A DNA stretch of 57,347 nt, taken from positions 1 to 57,347 of the forward strand of contig LJTN01000025.1 in the NCBI GenBank assembly GCA_001303415.1, written 5' to 3'. Source of the DNA: Myxococcales bacterium SG8_38. Its GTDB lineage: Bacteria; Myxococcota_A; Polyangia; Polyangiales; Houyiibacteriaceae. Shown in pieces: positions 35,194 to 45,310 of the stretch. The number at the start of each line of letters is the position of its first letter. Positions within the stretch are counted from its first letter, which is position 1. The notes under the pieces were generated by a model. That model was not told where the DNA came from, did no database searches, and saw only the letters and a program-made list of their open reading frames with translations. A program made the translations under genes and the position numbers.

Positions 35194-36528
35194 TCACGGG
35201 CTACGTCCGCTCGACACGGTGACGCTGCCGATGAGGTAGATTGGGCCGTCGTCTGATTCGACAGTGAGCTCCGCGCCATCGGGGAGCGTGGCCGGCGTGA
35301 GGTCGGAGCCGTCACGCCCGAGCACTTGCGCATCCTGGCTCTCGGACCGAATCGCCCACGTGGCTTGCTGCTCCGACCACAAGGCGATGACTTCTGAGCC
35401 GTCATCGCGCTCGAAGCGAAGGCCGTGCTCCCCCGAACCGAGCACGAGCGTCTCGACGAGTGAGGCGTTTCCGACGAGCTCGCTCAACGTCGAAATTGCA
35501 ACGAGAGACGGCTTGGGCACGAGGTCACCCGTCATCAGACCCCAGTGGTGCTCGATGTTGCCTGGGCTCGGATTGTCCTCGTCCCGGTCTTTGAAGATGA
35601 CGCTGCGGCGGAGGCCCAGGCTGTAGTTGTAGAGCAGCATGCGCGCGAGGTAGCTCGCTTGGCGACTCAGGGTCACCGCGGGGAGAAAATTGAAGCCATC
35701 GGACGGCGCATTGGGGTCGTACGTGCTGTAGCCCCATTCGCCACTCGATATGGGAAGCGGATAGCCGGCGCTCTTCAAGAGAGCGCGGGCCCCCTCGACG
35801 TCGGAGATGACGTCCTCGGGATTGGCCGGGCGGTAGAGGTGAAGCGTGACTTCGTCGGCAAGCGCAAGCGCGCCCGTGGCAGCTACGGCTTGCAGAAAGC
35901 GCGGCCCACCGATGCCTAACTCCGTCGCTTCGATGAGCTCGGGAAACCCGTAGTAGAGCGCCCCTACCACGATGTCTCCGTCGGGGTCCTCGGCTCGAAG
36001 GGCCGGCGCGGTGCTGCGGACCAGCTCTGCATAGAGGTCGGGATCGGGGCCGCCCTCCGAGCTGCTCCAAAACTGCTCGAGATTCGGCTCGTTCCAAATC
36101 TCCCAGCTATGGCCGCGGCCGCCGTACCGTCTCGCAGCCGCCGCGGCGAAGGCCGCGAAAGCTTGCCGCCCATCGTCGTCGACGACAGCGCCGATCTCTC
36201 CGTAAAGAGGATTGCCATAATCGAGAATGAAGAGGATTCTGAGACCGAGGTCCTCGGCAGTCTCGACGAGATCATCGAAGCCCGTACCAGCGAAGTCGTA
36301 CACGCCGGGCTCCTTCTCGATCTCGGCCCAGTCGAGGTCGTTCCGAATGAATCGGACCCCGGCGTCAGCAAGCTTGGTCAGCGCCTGCTCATCGACGGGC
36401 CCGCGCGCACCATAATGGGTGTTGACCCCGACTGTATCGCCGAGCGTCGTCGTCGGCTCTGACGCCGACGTGGAGTCGCATCCCATCGCAGTCAACAAGC
36501 AGAAGAGAAGAGCAGAACGGTTCCTCAT
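35194..36528 (-). CDS. Glycoside hydrolase lipoprotein (clan GH-A type)
   Basis: This 444-residue lipoprotein (lipobox TAMGC, Cys17) has a TIM-barrel glycosidase core. WEIWNEPN holds the acid/base Glu147, and GEWGYSTY holds the probable nucleophile Glu264. The arrangement fits clan GH-A families such as GH5/GH39; the exact family is unclear. A beta-sandwich C-terminal part follows from about residue 340. It lies 40 nt downstream of the sulfatase gene on the same strand, so a joint role in degrading a sulfated glycan is plausible. Confidence 0.82.
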   Translation of the reverse strand: MRNRSALLFCLLTAMGCDSTSASEPTTTLGDTVGVNTHYGARGPVDEQALTKLADAGVRFIRNDLDWAEIEKEPGVYDFAGTGFDDLVETAEDLGLRILFILDYGNPLYGEIGAVVDDDGRQAFAAFAAAAARRYGGRGHSWEIWNEPNLEQFWSSSEGGPDPDLYAELVRSTAPALRAEDPDGDIVVGALYYGFPELIEATELGIGGPRFLQAVAATGALALADEVTLHLYRPANPEDVISDVEGARALLKSAGYPLPISSGEWGYSTYDPNAPSDGFNFLPAVTLSRQASYLARMLLYNYSLGLRRSVIFKDRDEDNPSPGNIEHHWGLMTGDLVPKPSLVAISTLSELVGNASLVETLVLGSGEHGLRFERDDGSEVIALWSEQQATWAIRSESQDAQVLGRDGSDLTPATLPDGAELTVESDDGPIYLIGSVTVSSGRSP

Positions 36529-36568
36529 GGTGAATCCTCAGCCTCCGTGGCGCCTTCGTGATCCAGCG

Positions 36569-38062
36569 CTAGCGCTTCCAACCCTTTCGATTGGCGGCAA
36601 GTTGCGCCTCCCACTGCGTCATCTTTTCGGCGAGATTCGCGGCGACGTCCGGATGCCTGGCGCTGAGATCGTACGATTCACCGGGGTCCGCCACCAGATT
36701 GAACAACAATGGAAGCGGTCCTTGGGTGTGCTCGCTGATGCCACCGAGCTCTTCGTTGAGGGGCAACGGCCACACGTAGTGATTGATCGAACGGAAGTAC
36801 TTCCACTCGCCGGCGCGGATGCCTTCGAGCTCACCCTGGTGATAAAGGTAGAATACCTCGTGAGGGGATTTACCGTCGGTTGTCGTCAATAGCCCGAGCA
36901 TGCTCCGGCCGTCGATGATTCGATCCTCCGGAAGGGAAAGCCCCGCAATTGAAAGGCAGGTTGGAAACACGTCGATGTTCATCGCGGGCTCGTCTGCGAT
37001 AGTGCCGGCTGCGATGCGCCGAGGCCAGCGCGCGATGAAGGGCACGCGGTGGCCTCCTTCGTAACTCTGCCCCTTGCGACCGCGAAACTGCCCGGGGCTG
37101 CCTTGATACCAAGGCCCGTTGTCGCTGGTGAACACCACCAACGTGTTGTCGGCGATTCCATGTCGCTCGAGCGCGGCCATCAGCTCGCCGACGCTCCAAT
37201 CGATCTCCTCGACCGTGTCTCCAAAAACTCCACCGTCCGAGCTGCGGAAGGCATCGGACGCAAAGAGCGGCCGGTGAGGAAACGTGTGGGCGACATAGAG
37301 AAAGAACGGTCCGTCATGCGATGAGTCGATGAAACGGAGCGCTTCTTCCGTGTAACGCCCGGTGAGGATGGACTGATCGTCCACGTTTGCGAGGAGCTGC
37401 TCGCGATTGCGATACAGCGGAAACGGATGCATGTCGTTGCTGTGAGGAACCCCGAAATAGAAGTCGAAGCCGTGCTCCAGCGGATTGTGTGCCGGATTGG
37501 ACGCGTAGTCGCCGAGGTGCCACTTCCCCACCATGCCGGTTGCATAGCCGGCGACCCGCAGCGCCTCGGCCAAGGTGATCTCGTCGGCATGCAAACCGCT
37601 GGCCTTCCCTTCGGTGGCGAGGTCCATGAGGCCGAGTGAGCCAGCAAGGTAGCCGATCGCCACGGTGATCGTGTGTGATAGCGACATTTCCTCGGGCATG
37701 AGCGGAACGTCCAACCCCATCCTCGCGGGGTATCGGCCGGTCAGCAATCCGGCTCTCGACGGCGTGCACACCGAGTCGCTCGAGTGAAAGTCGGTGAAGC
37801 GGATCCCGGCCTCCGCGAGCGCGTCGATGTGGGGAGTTCGAATCGCTCGCCCGCCGTAAGCGCCCAAATCACCATAGCCGAGATCGTCGGCCATGATGAC
37901 CACGATGTTCGGCGGATCGTTGCCGCCCGCGCGCTCGAGCGGATGGATGACCGACCCCGGCTCGACGGGCGCATCCACACCGCCCGACGGGGCACAGCCC
38001 ACCAAGAGAAGGCTCAGCCAAATACGCTTCCAAGAGGCTGGCGTCGGCTCGATCGCGAACAT
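36569..38062 (-). CDS. S1-family sulfatase lipoprotein
   Basis: This 497-residue exported lipoprotein (Cys23 in VGCAP) is a formylglycine-dependent sulfatase. The metal ligands begin with Asp59-Asp60 (IMADDLGYGD), the formylglycine precursor is Cys99 in CTPSRAGLLTGR, and GKWHLG and FTSDNGPW are present. It removes sulfate from a sulfated sugar or lipid outside the cytoplasm. A formylglycine-generating enzyme must be encoded elsewhere. Its ATG shares one base with the stop codon of the upstream ATPase (TGATG), so translation is coupled despite unrelated functions. Confidence 0.92.
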   Translation of the reverse strand: MFAIEPTPASWKRIWLSLLLVGCAPSGGVDAPVEPGSVIHPLERAGGNDPPNIVVIMADDLGYGDLGAYGGRAIRTPHIDALAEAGIRFTDFHSSDSVCTPSRAGLLTGRYPARMGLDVPLMPEEMSLSHTITVAIGYLAGSLGLMDLATEGKASGLHADEITLAEALRVAGYATGMVGKWHLGDYASNPAHNPLEHGFDFYFGVPHSNDMHPFPLYRNREQLLANVDDQSILTGRYTEEALRFIDSSHDGPFFLYVAHTFPHRPLFASDAFRSSDGGVFGDTVEEIDWSVGELMAALERHGIADNTLVVFTSDNGPWYQGSPGQFRGRKGQSYEGGHRVPFIARWPRRIAAGTIADEPAMNIDVFPTCLSIAGLSLPEDRIIDGRSMLGLLTTTDGKSPHEVFYLYHQGELEGIRAGEWKYFRSINHYVWPLPLNEELGGISEHTQGPLPLLFNLVADPGESYDLSARHPDVAANLAEKMTQWEAQLAANRKGWKR

Positions 38063-40755
38063 CAGGACATCTTTCCGAACCAGCCGCGGCGCTCGAACCA
38101 TTTGGCGATCTCGAGCACGGGCATGACGGTAAGGGCTGCGCCGGTCACGATCAGCCAGTCCTCTTGCGCCAAAGAAAATGTGCCGAAAGCCTTGTGGAGC
38201 GGTTCGAACTGCACGATGAAGATCAACACCGCTATCTCCCCCAAAATCGCGAGGTTCAGCCACTTGTTGGCGAAGGGCCGATGCGACACCGACACGCGGT
38301 CGGAGCGGAAGTTATAGGCCTTCACGAACTGGATCAACACCAAGGACACGAAAGTCAGCGTCATTGCATGCTCGATGCTGTACCCCTCTTCCATGGCCCA
38401 GTGAAAGACCGCCAGATTGATGATGGTGGACCACAGGCCGCCGAGGCACATCAACACCACGACGGGCCGGGTGAAGATACCGGTGTTGGCGTCCCTCGGC
38501 GGTCGCTGCATCAGGTCGTCTTCCGGTGGGTCGACCGCGAGCGCCAACGCGGGAAGGCCGTCGGTGAACAGGTTGACGTAGAGGATTTGGACGGCGGTCA
38601 GGGGGAGCGGCCAACCGGCGAGCGTGGCGCCGGCCATGAGTCCGATCTCGCCGATGTTCGAGGACAGCAGGTACATGAGGTACTTCTTGATGTTCTCGAA
38701 GATGCCGCGTCCTTCCTCCACCGCGGCGACGATCGATGCGAAGTTGTCGTCGGTCAGGGTCATCGCAGCGGCTTCTTTGCTGACGTCCGTGCCGGTTACG
38801 CCCATGGCGATGCCGATGTCTGCTTTCTTGAGCGCCGGCGCGTCATTCACACCGTCACCCGTCATCGCCGCGATGTGACGCTGCTCCTGCAGAGCCGTCA
38901 CCACTCGCAGCTTGTGCTCTGGCGAGACGCGAGAATAGACCTCGATGGTTTCCACTTCGCGCTCGAGCTCCTCGTCGCTCATGTCTTGGAGCTGCGCGCC
39001 GGTCACCCCCCGGCCCGCTTTGAACAGGCCGAGCTCACGCGCCACGGCCTGCGCAGTGAGAGGATGGTCCCCCGTGATCATCACCACTCGGATGCCGGCC
39101 TGCGCGCATTTCTCCACGGCGGCTTTGGCCTCGGGACGGGGAGGATCGATCATGCCCACCAAACCGAGAAAAGTCATGTCTCGCTCTGCGTCCTCGAGCG
39201 TGGCGTCGGGCTTTCTGGCAACGGCTAACAGCCGAAGGGCTTCTCCCGCCATGCGCCGAACCCTTTCGAGGATCGCCGCTCGTTCCACGTCCTCGAGCGG
39301 CGCTTCACCTTCCACGGTCAACATACGGGAGCAGGAAGCGAGGATCGTCTCGGGCGCGCCCTTCGCGTACGCGACGCGACCCCCGTCGACCTTATGCAAG
39401 GTCGTCATCCGCTTGGTTTCCGAGGTGAATGGGATCTCGCCGACGCGGGGGAACTGCCTATCGATCTCTTCTTTTTGCAATCCAGCCTTGGCGGCCGCCA
39501 CGATCAAGGCGCCTTCGGTTGGGTCTCCCTTGATGTGCCAAGGGCCGTTCGTCTCGTCATGCGCGAGATGTGCGTCGGAAACCAGCGCGGCGGCCAGCAG
39601 CAGCTCCGTTTCCATTGGCTCGAGCTCCACGGGCGAGCCGTCGACCGAAAAATCGCCCTCGGGCGCATAACCGGTGCCGGAGACCGCCAGCGTTCTTTCG
39701 GAGGTGTACAGCTTGCGGGCGGTCATCTCGTCCTTCGTGAGCGTGCCGGTCTTGTCCGAGCAAATGACCGACGTGCTCCCCAAGGTTTCGACCGCTGGCA
39801 GACGGCGAACCAAGGCGTTTCGCTTGGCCATGCGTTGCACGCCGATCGCCAGCGAGATGGTGACCACGGCCGGCAAAGCCTCTGGAACGACTGCAACGGC
39901 CAAGGCGATCCCGAAGATGAGCATCTCCACCCACGGTTGGCCCCGAGCGAGGCCCGCCGCGACGATCGCGGCCACCACGACGATAGCCGCCAAGGCCAGG
40001 ACGCGACCCACTTTGTCGAGATTCTTCTGAAGAGGCGTCCTGCCTGCTTCGACCGATTGCAGCATCTTGGCAATCTGTCCGAACTGCGTATCCATGCCGG
40101 TTCCAACGACCACCGCCTGGCCGCGACCGTAGGTGGCAATGGTGCCCCCGAAGACCATGTTGTTGCGGTCTCCGACAGCGAGCTCCTGGCTATCGAGCGG
40201 CGCGGTCTTCTTCTCCACGGCCACCGACTCGCCGGTGAGCGCCGCCTCGTCGACCTTCAGGTTTACCGACTCGATCAGCCGGGCGTCTGCCGCCACCTTG
40301 TCTCCTGCATGCAACAGCATGAGGTCGCCGGGCACGAGCTCGCTCGCGGGAATCTCGACCTCCTGACCGTTGCGGATGACGGTCACGGTGGGCGCGGCCA
40401 TTCGCCTCAGCGCCTCGATGGCGCGCTCTGCTCGAAACTCCTGGATGAAGCCGAGCAACACGGCGAAGAGCACGATCACGGCGATGGCAATCGCTTCGAG
40501 CTCGTGCCCCACGAAGACCGAGATCGCGATTGCGATCAGCAAGATAATGATCAGGACGTTCTTGAATTGCCCGAGCAGAATCGCCCACGGCGAGATACGA
40601 TGTGCGGCCTCGAGCTGATTCGGACCGTATCGGGCCAATCGGCGCTCCACTTCGTCTCGAGACAGGCCTTCGGGGCCGGAGCCGAGCCGAGACATGACCG
40701 CATCGACCGACAGGCTGTGCCATACGGGTGAGACTTCTTCGGGTGTTTCATTCAT
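38062..40755 (-). CDS. P2-type cation-transporting ATPase (Ca2+/Mn2+-like)
   Basis: This 897-residue P-type ATPase has TGES at 174-177, PEALP in TM4 (291-295), the phosphorylated Asp334 in SDKTGTLT, and MTGDGVNDAPALKKADIG. The N-terminal cation ATPase domain and C-terminal six-helix domain of the P2A (SERCA/PMR1-like) subfamily are both present, suggesting Ca2+ or Mn2+ export, although Na+/K+-type relatives share these features. It is full length. It sits between the sulfatase and the molybdenum gene block, 44 bp from the latter. Confidence 0.9.
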   Translation of the reverse strand: MNETPEEVSPVWHSLSVDAVMSRLGSGPEGLSRDEVERRLARYGPNQLEAAHRISPWAILLGQFKNVLIIILLIAIAISVFVGHELEAIAIAVIVLFAVLLGFIQEFRAERAIEALRRMAAPTVTVIRNGQEVEIPASELVPGDLMLLHAGDKVAADARLIESVNLKVDEAALTGESVAVEKKTAPLDSQELAVGDRNNMVFGGTIATYGRGQAVVVGTGMDTQFGQIAKMLQSVEAGRTPLQKNLDKVGRVLALAAIVVVAAIVAAGLARGQPWVEMLIFGIALAVAVVPEALPAVVTISLAIGVQRMAKRNALVRRLPAVETLGSTSVICSDKTGTLTKDEMTARKLYTSERTLAVSGTGYAPEGDFSVDGSPVELEPMETELLLAAALVSDAHLAHDETNGPWHIKGDPTEGALIVAAAKAGLQKEEIDRQFPRVGEIPFTSETKRMTTLHKVDGGRVAYAKGAPETILASCSRMLTVEGEAPLEDVERAAILERVRRMAGEALRLLAVARKPDATLEDAERDMTFLGLVGMIDPPRPEAKAAVEKCAQAGIRVVMITGDHPLTAQAVARELGLFKAGRGVTGAQLQDMSDEELEREVETIEVYSRVSPEHKLRVVTALQEQRHIAAMTGDGVNDAPALKKADIGIAMGVTGTDVSKEAAAMTLTDDNFASIVAAVEEGRGIFENIKKYLMYLLSSNIGEIGLMAGATLAGWPLPLTAVQILYVNLFTDGLPALALAVDPPEDDLMQRPPRDANTGIFTRPVVVLMCLGGLWSTIINLAVFHWAMEEGYSIEHAMTLTFVSLVLIQFVKAYNFRSDRVSVSHRPFANKWLNLAILGEIAVLIFIVQFEPLHKAFGTFSLAQEDWLIVTGAALTVMPVLEIAKWFERRGWFGKMS

Positions 40756-40799
40756 GTCGGATGCCAGTTTCGGCGGAAGTTAACCCAAGACGGGGCTCG

Positions 40800-42440
40800 T
40801 CACGACCCAGGTTTCTCATCGGCCCGGATTCCGAGCTCTTGGAGCGCCTCCGGGGTGTCTAAATCGATGTTCACGCCGGCGCTTTCGACATCGACGTAGC
40901 AGATCGCCGCCGAGTGACGATGAAAGAGGGCCTTGCCGCCTACGTCGCCCGAGAGCGCGAGGAGCTCGGAAAAGTGCTGGGACGCCCATAGCACGGGGTT
41001 GCCGCGCTTCCTTCCAAACATCGGAATGAAGATGCTTAGCTCGCCGTCCGCTGTAAAGGCATCGATTAGACGGTTGATCACGTCCGTGCTGACCCACGGC
41101 ATATCAGCGAGCGCCATCAGCGCCCCGTCCACGTCCTCACCCAACGCAGCCACCCCGGTCCGAATGGACGTCGCGATACCGTCGGCGTAGCTCGGATTGT
41201 GCACGATCTCGATTTCACGGCCAGCCAAAGCCTCGGTCACGCGCTCTGGCTCATGACCGGTGACGACGATGATGCGTTGCACGCGGCTCTGCTGCAGCGC
41301 ATCCACGACGCGCGCCACCATCGGAATCCCGTCGACCGGTAGCAAGAGCTTGTTCTTCTCTCCCATGCGCCGCGACGCGCCTGCAGCAAGCACGACGGCG
41401 GCGACCGTCTTCTTGGATCGGGGAGCGCTCAGATTTCGAGGCATGGGCCTGCCCGGAATTTCCTTTAGTAGACCGCCCACGCCAAGCCCAGAAATCATGG
41501 CCGAATCCACGGGCTCCCCGGCAAAGAATCGCTGCAGCACCAGATCAAAGCCGCTCGGATTGAGCGAGCGGGCGCAGCCGGGGAGACCGAACACGGTTCG
41601 ATCCTCGAGCCTACCGAGCATTAGCAGGTTTCCCGGATCGACCGGCATCCCGAGATGGACGACCTCGCCTCCCGCAGCGACCAGTCCCGAAGGAATGACG
41701 TCGCCCCGATCGACGATGGCCGAGGCACCCAAGAGCAAGATGGGATTGCACCCCTCGTCGCGAAGCGTCGAGATCGCGCGCGCCACGGCGCGAGTCGAAT
41801 GCTTGCAACGTATTTCGCGGCGCACGCGCGAGCCCAACACGCTCAGCCTCGCACGCTGCGTGCGGCTCGCCCGCTCGAGGAGCGCCTGACTCACCCCGGG
41901 AAGCTCCGTCAGCACGAGCCCCGCATCGAAGCTTCGTAACGGCGTGACGTGCAAGACCCGGCTGCCAGCTAGAATCTCGACGCATCGGTCCAGATCCGTC
42001 CTCGGCACCGCAAACGGAATCACCTTCACGGTCGCCACCATGGTCTCGGGCTGCACGAGCGAGCGCTCGGGCAATGTTGCCATCGTGATCGATTCGGAGA
42101 CACGATTCATGGCATCGATGCGATTCCGATCGAGCGCCAGGAGCCCAGTCTGTGCAGCATGGAGATTGCAGCGGCCCGTGCTGGCATCCGAGGCCGTGGT
42201 CGATGGATCGGCAAGGCTCGCCGCCAGCGTTTGCGCAGCTTCGTTTTCGTGCACGTCGCCGGGCTCGAGCTGCGCGACCATGATCTGTGCGTATCCGCTT
42301 CGTCTCAAGCGCTCGATGTCGTGCTTGGTCAGCACCGCACCCTTCTTCACGGCGCCCGAGCTTTCCCCTAGTCGCAGCGTGTGGGCGAGGATCGACCCTT
42401 CCAGACCCGGGGCACCGATGTCGACCATGCCGAACCTCAT
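40800..42440 (-). CDS. Molybdopterin-binding/MocA-like nucleotidyltransferase fusion
   Basis: This 546-residue fusion has an N-terminal MoeA/CinA-like molybdopterin-binding region (residues 1-345; GASAIVDRGDVIPSG and VFGLPGCAR). The C-terminal MobA/MocA-type nucleotidyltransferase (VLAAGASRRMGEKNKLLLPV near residue 355, ALADMPWV) makes cytosine or guanine dinucleotide forms of the cofactor. XDH/CODH-family enzymes need the cytosine form (MCD). I keep ATG 42440 because MRFG matches the family's usual start. It is divergent from the cox genes across 177 bp and fits as their cofactor supplier. Confidence 0.87.
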   Translation of the reverse strand: MRFGMVDIGAPGLEGSILAHTLRLGESSGAVKKGAVLTKHDIERLRRSGYAQIMVAQLEPGDVHENEAAQTLAASLADPSTTASDASTGRCNLHAAQTGLLALDRNRIDAMNRVSESITMATLPERSLVQPETMVATVKVIPFAVPRTDLDRCVEILAGSRVLHVTPLRSFDAGLVLTELPGVSQALLERASRTQRARLSVLGSRVRREIRCKHSTRAVARAISTLRDEGCNPILLLGASAIVDRGDVIPSGLVAAGGEVVHLGMPVDPGNLLMLGRLEDRTVFGLPGCARSLNPSGFDLVLQRFFAGEPVDSAMISGLGVGGLLKEIPGRPMPRNLSAPRSKKTVAAVVLAAGASRRMGEKNKLLLPVDGIPMVARVVDALQQSRVQRIIVVTGHEPERVTEALAGREIEIVHNPSYADGIATSIRTGVAALGEDVDGALMALADMPWVSTDVINRLIDAFTADGELSIFIPMFGRKRGNPVLWASQHFSELLALSGDVGGKALFHRHSAAICYVDVESAGVNIDLDTPEALQELGIRADEKPGS

Positions 42441-42617
42441 GCCCCCCTTCTACTTGTGGTAAGCCTCGAATGCAGCCCTTTGCTCGGGCGTCGCCTCGGT
42501 TCGGTGCTTTTCCCGGATAACCCTACCGCACGGCCGGGAACGGCATTAGAGTCGAGGCTCAGGGCTTTTCTCCGATACCGCACCGTGTCATTTTCACGAA
42601 GCCACCAAGGGCGCCGC

Positions 42618-43490
42618 ATGACGAGCATCGACTCGTTGGAGCAAATTGCCGAGACACTCGAATCGGAGGGTTATGTCTCCGATCCAGCCGTCTCCATGAG
42701 CTTGTTTCTCGCTCTGAAGATGCGCCGTCCGCTCTTTCTCGAGGGCGCGCCGGGGGTTGGAAAGACCGAGATCGGGCGCGTCGTGAGCCGCGCCTTTCAA
42801 ACCGAGCTCATCCGCCTTCAGTGCTACGAGGGCCTCGACATTCACCATGCCCTCTACGAATGGAACTACCCGCGCCAGCTTCTGAGACTGCAGGCCGGAC
42901 AGAAAGAAGATTTCGGCTCGATCTACTCGGCCGAGTACCTTCTCAAACGTCCGTTGCTCCAAGCGATAGACCCCCAGCGAGAGAGCTCGCCCGTCTTGCT
43001 CATCGATGAGGTCGACCGCGCCGACGAGGAGTTCGAGAGCTTCCTCCTCGAGCTACTGAGCGATTTTCAAGTGACGATCCCGGAGCTCGGGAGCATCAGG
43101 GCGACTCACCGACCCATCGTGATCCTTACCTCGAATCGCACCCGAGAGATTCACGACGCGCTCAAGAGGCGCTGCATCTACTGCTGGATCGACTACCCGA
43201 GCATGCAAAAAGAGCTGGCGATCGTTTCGATGAGAGTCCCGGCGCTCTCGGAGCGCGTGCGGACGCAAGTGGTGCGTTTCGTCCAGAGGTTGCGACACGA
43301 GGATCTTCTCAAGCCTCCCGGCATCGCGGAGACGCTCGACTGGGCCGAGGCGTTGCTGCACCTCGGGATTGCCGAGCTGGACACCGACACCATCCGGCAG
43401 ACCTTGGGTGTCGTCCTCAAGAACCGGGACGACATTTCCGTCGTGAGTGGGCTTCTGGATGACGAAACCTGGGTGGCGCAGGCGGGGTAG
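42618..43490 (+). CDS. coxD: CoxD-type MoxR AAA+ ATPase
   Basis: This 290-residue AAA+ ATPase has Walker A GAPGVGKT (43-50) and Walker B VLLIDEVDRADEE. In Oligotropha CoxD is needed to build the [CuSMoO2] active site of CO dehydrogenase. Homology begins at ATG 42618; the longer upstream frame has none. The 177 bp upstream, shared with the divergent MoCo gene, probably holds both promoters, but I cannot point to boxes. coxE starts 3 nt after its stop. Confidence 0.92.
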   Translation: MTSIDSLEQIAETLESEGYVSDPAVSMSLFLALKMRRPLFLEGAPGVGKTEIGRVVSRAFQTELIRLQCYEGLDIHHALYEWNYPRQLLRLQAGQKEDFGSIYSAEYLLKRPLLQAIDPQRESSPVLLIDEVDRADEEFESFLLELLSDFQVTIPELGSIRATHRPIVILTSNRTREIHDALKRRCIYCWIDYPSMQKELAIVSMRVPALSERVRTQVVRFVQRLRHEDLLKPPGIAETLDWAEALLHLGIAELDTDTIRQTLGVVLKNRDDISVVSGLLDDETWVAQAG

Positions 43491-43493
43491 CCG

Positions 43494-44693
43494 ATGTCCC
43501 GAGCCGGTCCACCACCCGCACAAACCCTCCATCCACCGTTGGATTCACGATTGGTCGAGTTCGCGCAACGATTGCGGGCACTGGGGCTGCCCATCGGCAT
43601 CGATCAGGTGGTGAGCTTTGCCGAGTCCTTCACCTGGATTCAGCCGCTCGACCGGGAAGAGGTGTACCACGCCGCCCGCGCGACCTTGGTCAATCGCCAC
43701 GAGTACCTCGATGTCTTCGACCGCGCCTTCACCGAGTTCTGGGAGCCGCGACGCGCCACGGCGCAGCCCCAGAAAGCGCCGCAGGCTCCTCGGCACCGCC
43801 CCTCGGAGTTTCATCGGTCGACCCTCGCGTCGTTCATGGCCGAAAAGGCGAAACGCCAGAGCAAGGAGATCGAGGTCACCGATCGAACGGAGACGGCGAC
43901 GGAGGTGGAGTGGCTTCAGCGCAAAGACTTCGCCACGATGACTGAAGACGAGCTTCGCGCCGTTCGACAAGCCATGAGCGGGCTTCGCTGGGATTTCAGC
44001 CAGCGTCTCACCCACCGCCTGATCCGCAGCCGGCGCGGACGCATGGTCGACCACCGGGAAACGCTTCGCAGGGCAGCCAGGCTGGGCGGAAGCGTCTTCG
44101 AGCTACCTCGCCGAGAGCGGAAGGAAAAAGCGCGTCCTTTGGTGATCATCGCCGATGTCAGCGGATCCATGGAGCTCTACAGCCGGATCGTCTTGCAGTT
44201 TTTTCACGGCTTGAGCCAGCAACTGAAGGGCACCGAAGCCTTCGTGTTTGGGACGCGGCTGACCCGGGTGACCGAAGCATTTCGCCTCCGCCAGCCTGAC
44301 GCGGCCCTCGATGCCGTGTCCGCGGAGGTGGTCGACTTCGCCGGGGGCACTCGAATTGCCGAGAGCCTTCACGACTTTCGTCGGCTCTGGGGGCCGAAGC
44401 TCTTGCGGCGCGGCGCAGTGGTGATCGTCATATCGGACGGATGCGAGACCGGGGACGTCGAGCAGCTGAGGAACGAGGTGCAGGCGCTTCAGCGCAACTG
44501 CTATCGACTGATCTGGCTCAACCCGCGCCTAGGCCAGCGCCGGTATGAGCCGAAAGTGCGTGGCATGGCCGCGGTGTTGCCCTATCTCGATGACTTCTTG
44601 CCCATCCACAACTTCGAGTCGATCCGGCAGCTCAGAGATCATCTAGCCCGGTTACCCAAGCGAAAGGGAGGTTTAAATGAAGTTAGCAGGTGA
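43494..44693 (+). CDS. coxE: CoxE, von Willebrand A domain protein
   Basis: This 399-residue cytoplasmic protein has a C-terminal VWA domain (from about residue 215) with the metal-ion-dependent adhesion site DVSGSME. In CO dehydrogenase clusters it works with CoxD in maturing the active site; a role in copper insertion has been proposed. Its last 17 bases contain the ribosome site (AAGGGAGG) and start of coxG, so the two overlap. Full length for the family. Confidence 0.92.
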   Translation: MSRAGPPPAQTLHPPLDSRLVEFAQRLRALGLPIGIDQVVSFAESFTWIQPLDREEVYHAARATLVNRHEYLDVFDRAFTEFWEPRRATAQPQKAPQAPRHRPSEFHRSTLASFMAEKAKRQSKEIEVTDRTETATEVEWLQRKDFATMTEDELRAVRQAMSGLRWDFSQRLTHRLIRSRRGRMVDHRETLRRAARLGGSVFELPRRERKEKARPLVIIADVSGSMELYSRIVLQFFHGLSQQLKGTEAFVFGTRLTRVTEAFRLRQPDAALDAVSAEVVDFAGGTRIAESLHDFRRLWGPKLLRRGAVVIVISDGCETGDVEQLRNEVQALQRNCYRLIWLNPRLGQRRYEPKVRGMAAVLPYLDDFLPIHNFESIRQLRDHLARLPKRKGGLNEVSR

Positions 44694-45285
44694 CTATCGA
44701 TTCAATGCCCCGGCAGCCGACGTTTGGAAAGCCTTGCTCGATCCAGTCATTCTGGCCGCGGTGATGCCTGGCTGCGAGAAGCTCGAGCTGGTCGACGACG
44801 CGTACGTAGGCGACCTCAACATCAAGGTCGGCCCGGTGCAGGGAAAGTTTCATGGCAAGGTAGTGCTCGCCGATGTGGTCGAACAGCAAGGATACACCAT
44901 GACTGTCGACGGCCGGGGCGCTCCGGGCTTCGTGAAAGCCAAGGCCGCCGTGAAGCTCACCCCTGAGGGCCCCCAAACCGTCATGGTGTACGACGCCGAC
45001 GCACAGGTTGGCGGGCGGATCGCAAGCGTAGGGCAGCGCCTGATCGATTCCTCCGCGAGGGCGATCATCAAAGAGAGCCTCGAAGGTCTGAACGCCAACA
45101 TCACGGCGAGAGCAAACGTGGCTGAGGGCGAAGAGGCCGTGGTCATCAAAGCGAGCCAAGCCGAGTTCGCCAGCAAGGTCGCGAAAGAAGTGGCCAGAGA
45201 CTTGGTTCCTCCCGCCGCGAGGACCGCCCTCATTGCTTTGGCACTAGTAGGGATTGGCGTGCTGATATACCTTCTGGTCCGGTAA
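44677..45285 (+). CDS. coxG: CoxG, SRPBCC-fold membrane-anchored protein
   Basis: This 202-residue protein has an SRPBCC/START-like domain (MKLAGDYRFNAPAADVWKAL, then VMPGCEKLE and GKFHGKV) and a single C-terminal membrane anchor (residues about 181-201, ALIALALVGIGVLIYLLV). CoxG links CO dehydrogenase to the membrane, and in mycobacteria it is reported to bind menaquinone, which would couple CO oxidation to respiration. It overlaps coxE by 17 nt and precedes coxM by 25 nt. Confidence 0.92.
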   Translation: MKLAGDYRFNAPAADVWKALLDPVILAAVMPGCEKLELVDDAYVGDLNIKVGPVQGKFHGKVVLADVVEQQGYTMTVDGRGAPGFVKAKAAVKLTPEGPQTVMVYDADAQVGGRIASVGQRLIDSSARAIIKESLEGLNANITARANVAEGEEAVVIKASQAEFASKVAKEVARDLVPPAARTALIALALVGIGVLIYLLVR

Positions 45286-45310
45286 CCAATCGATTCGAGG
45301 GAGGAAGGCT

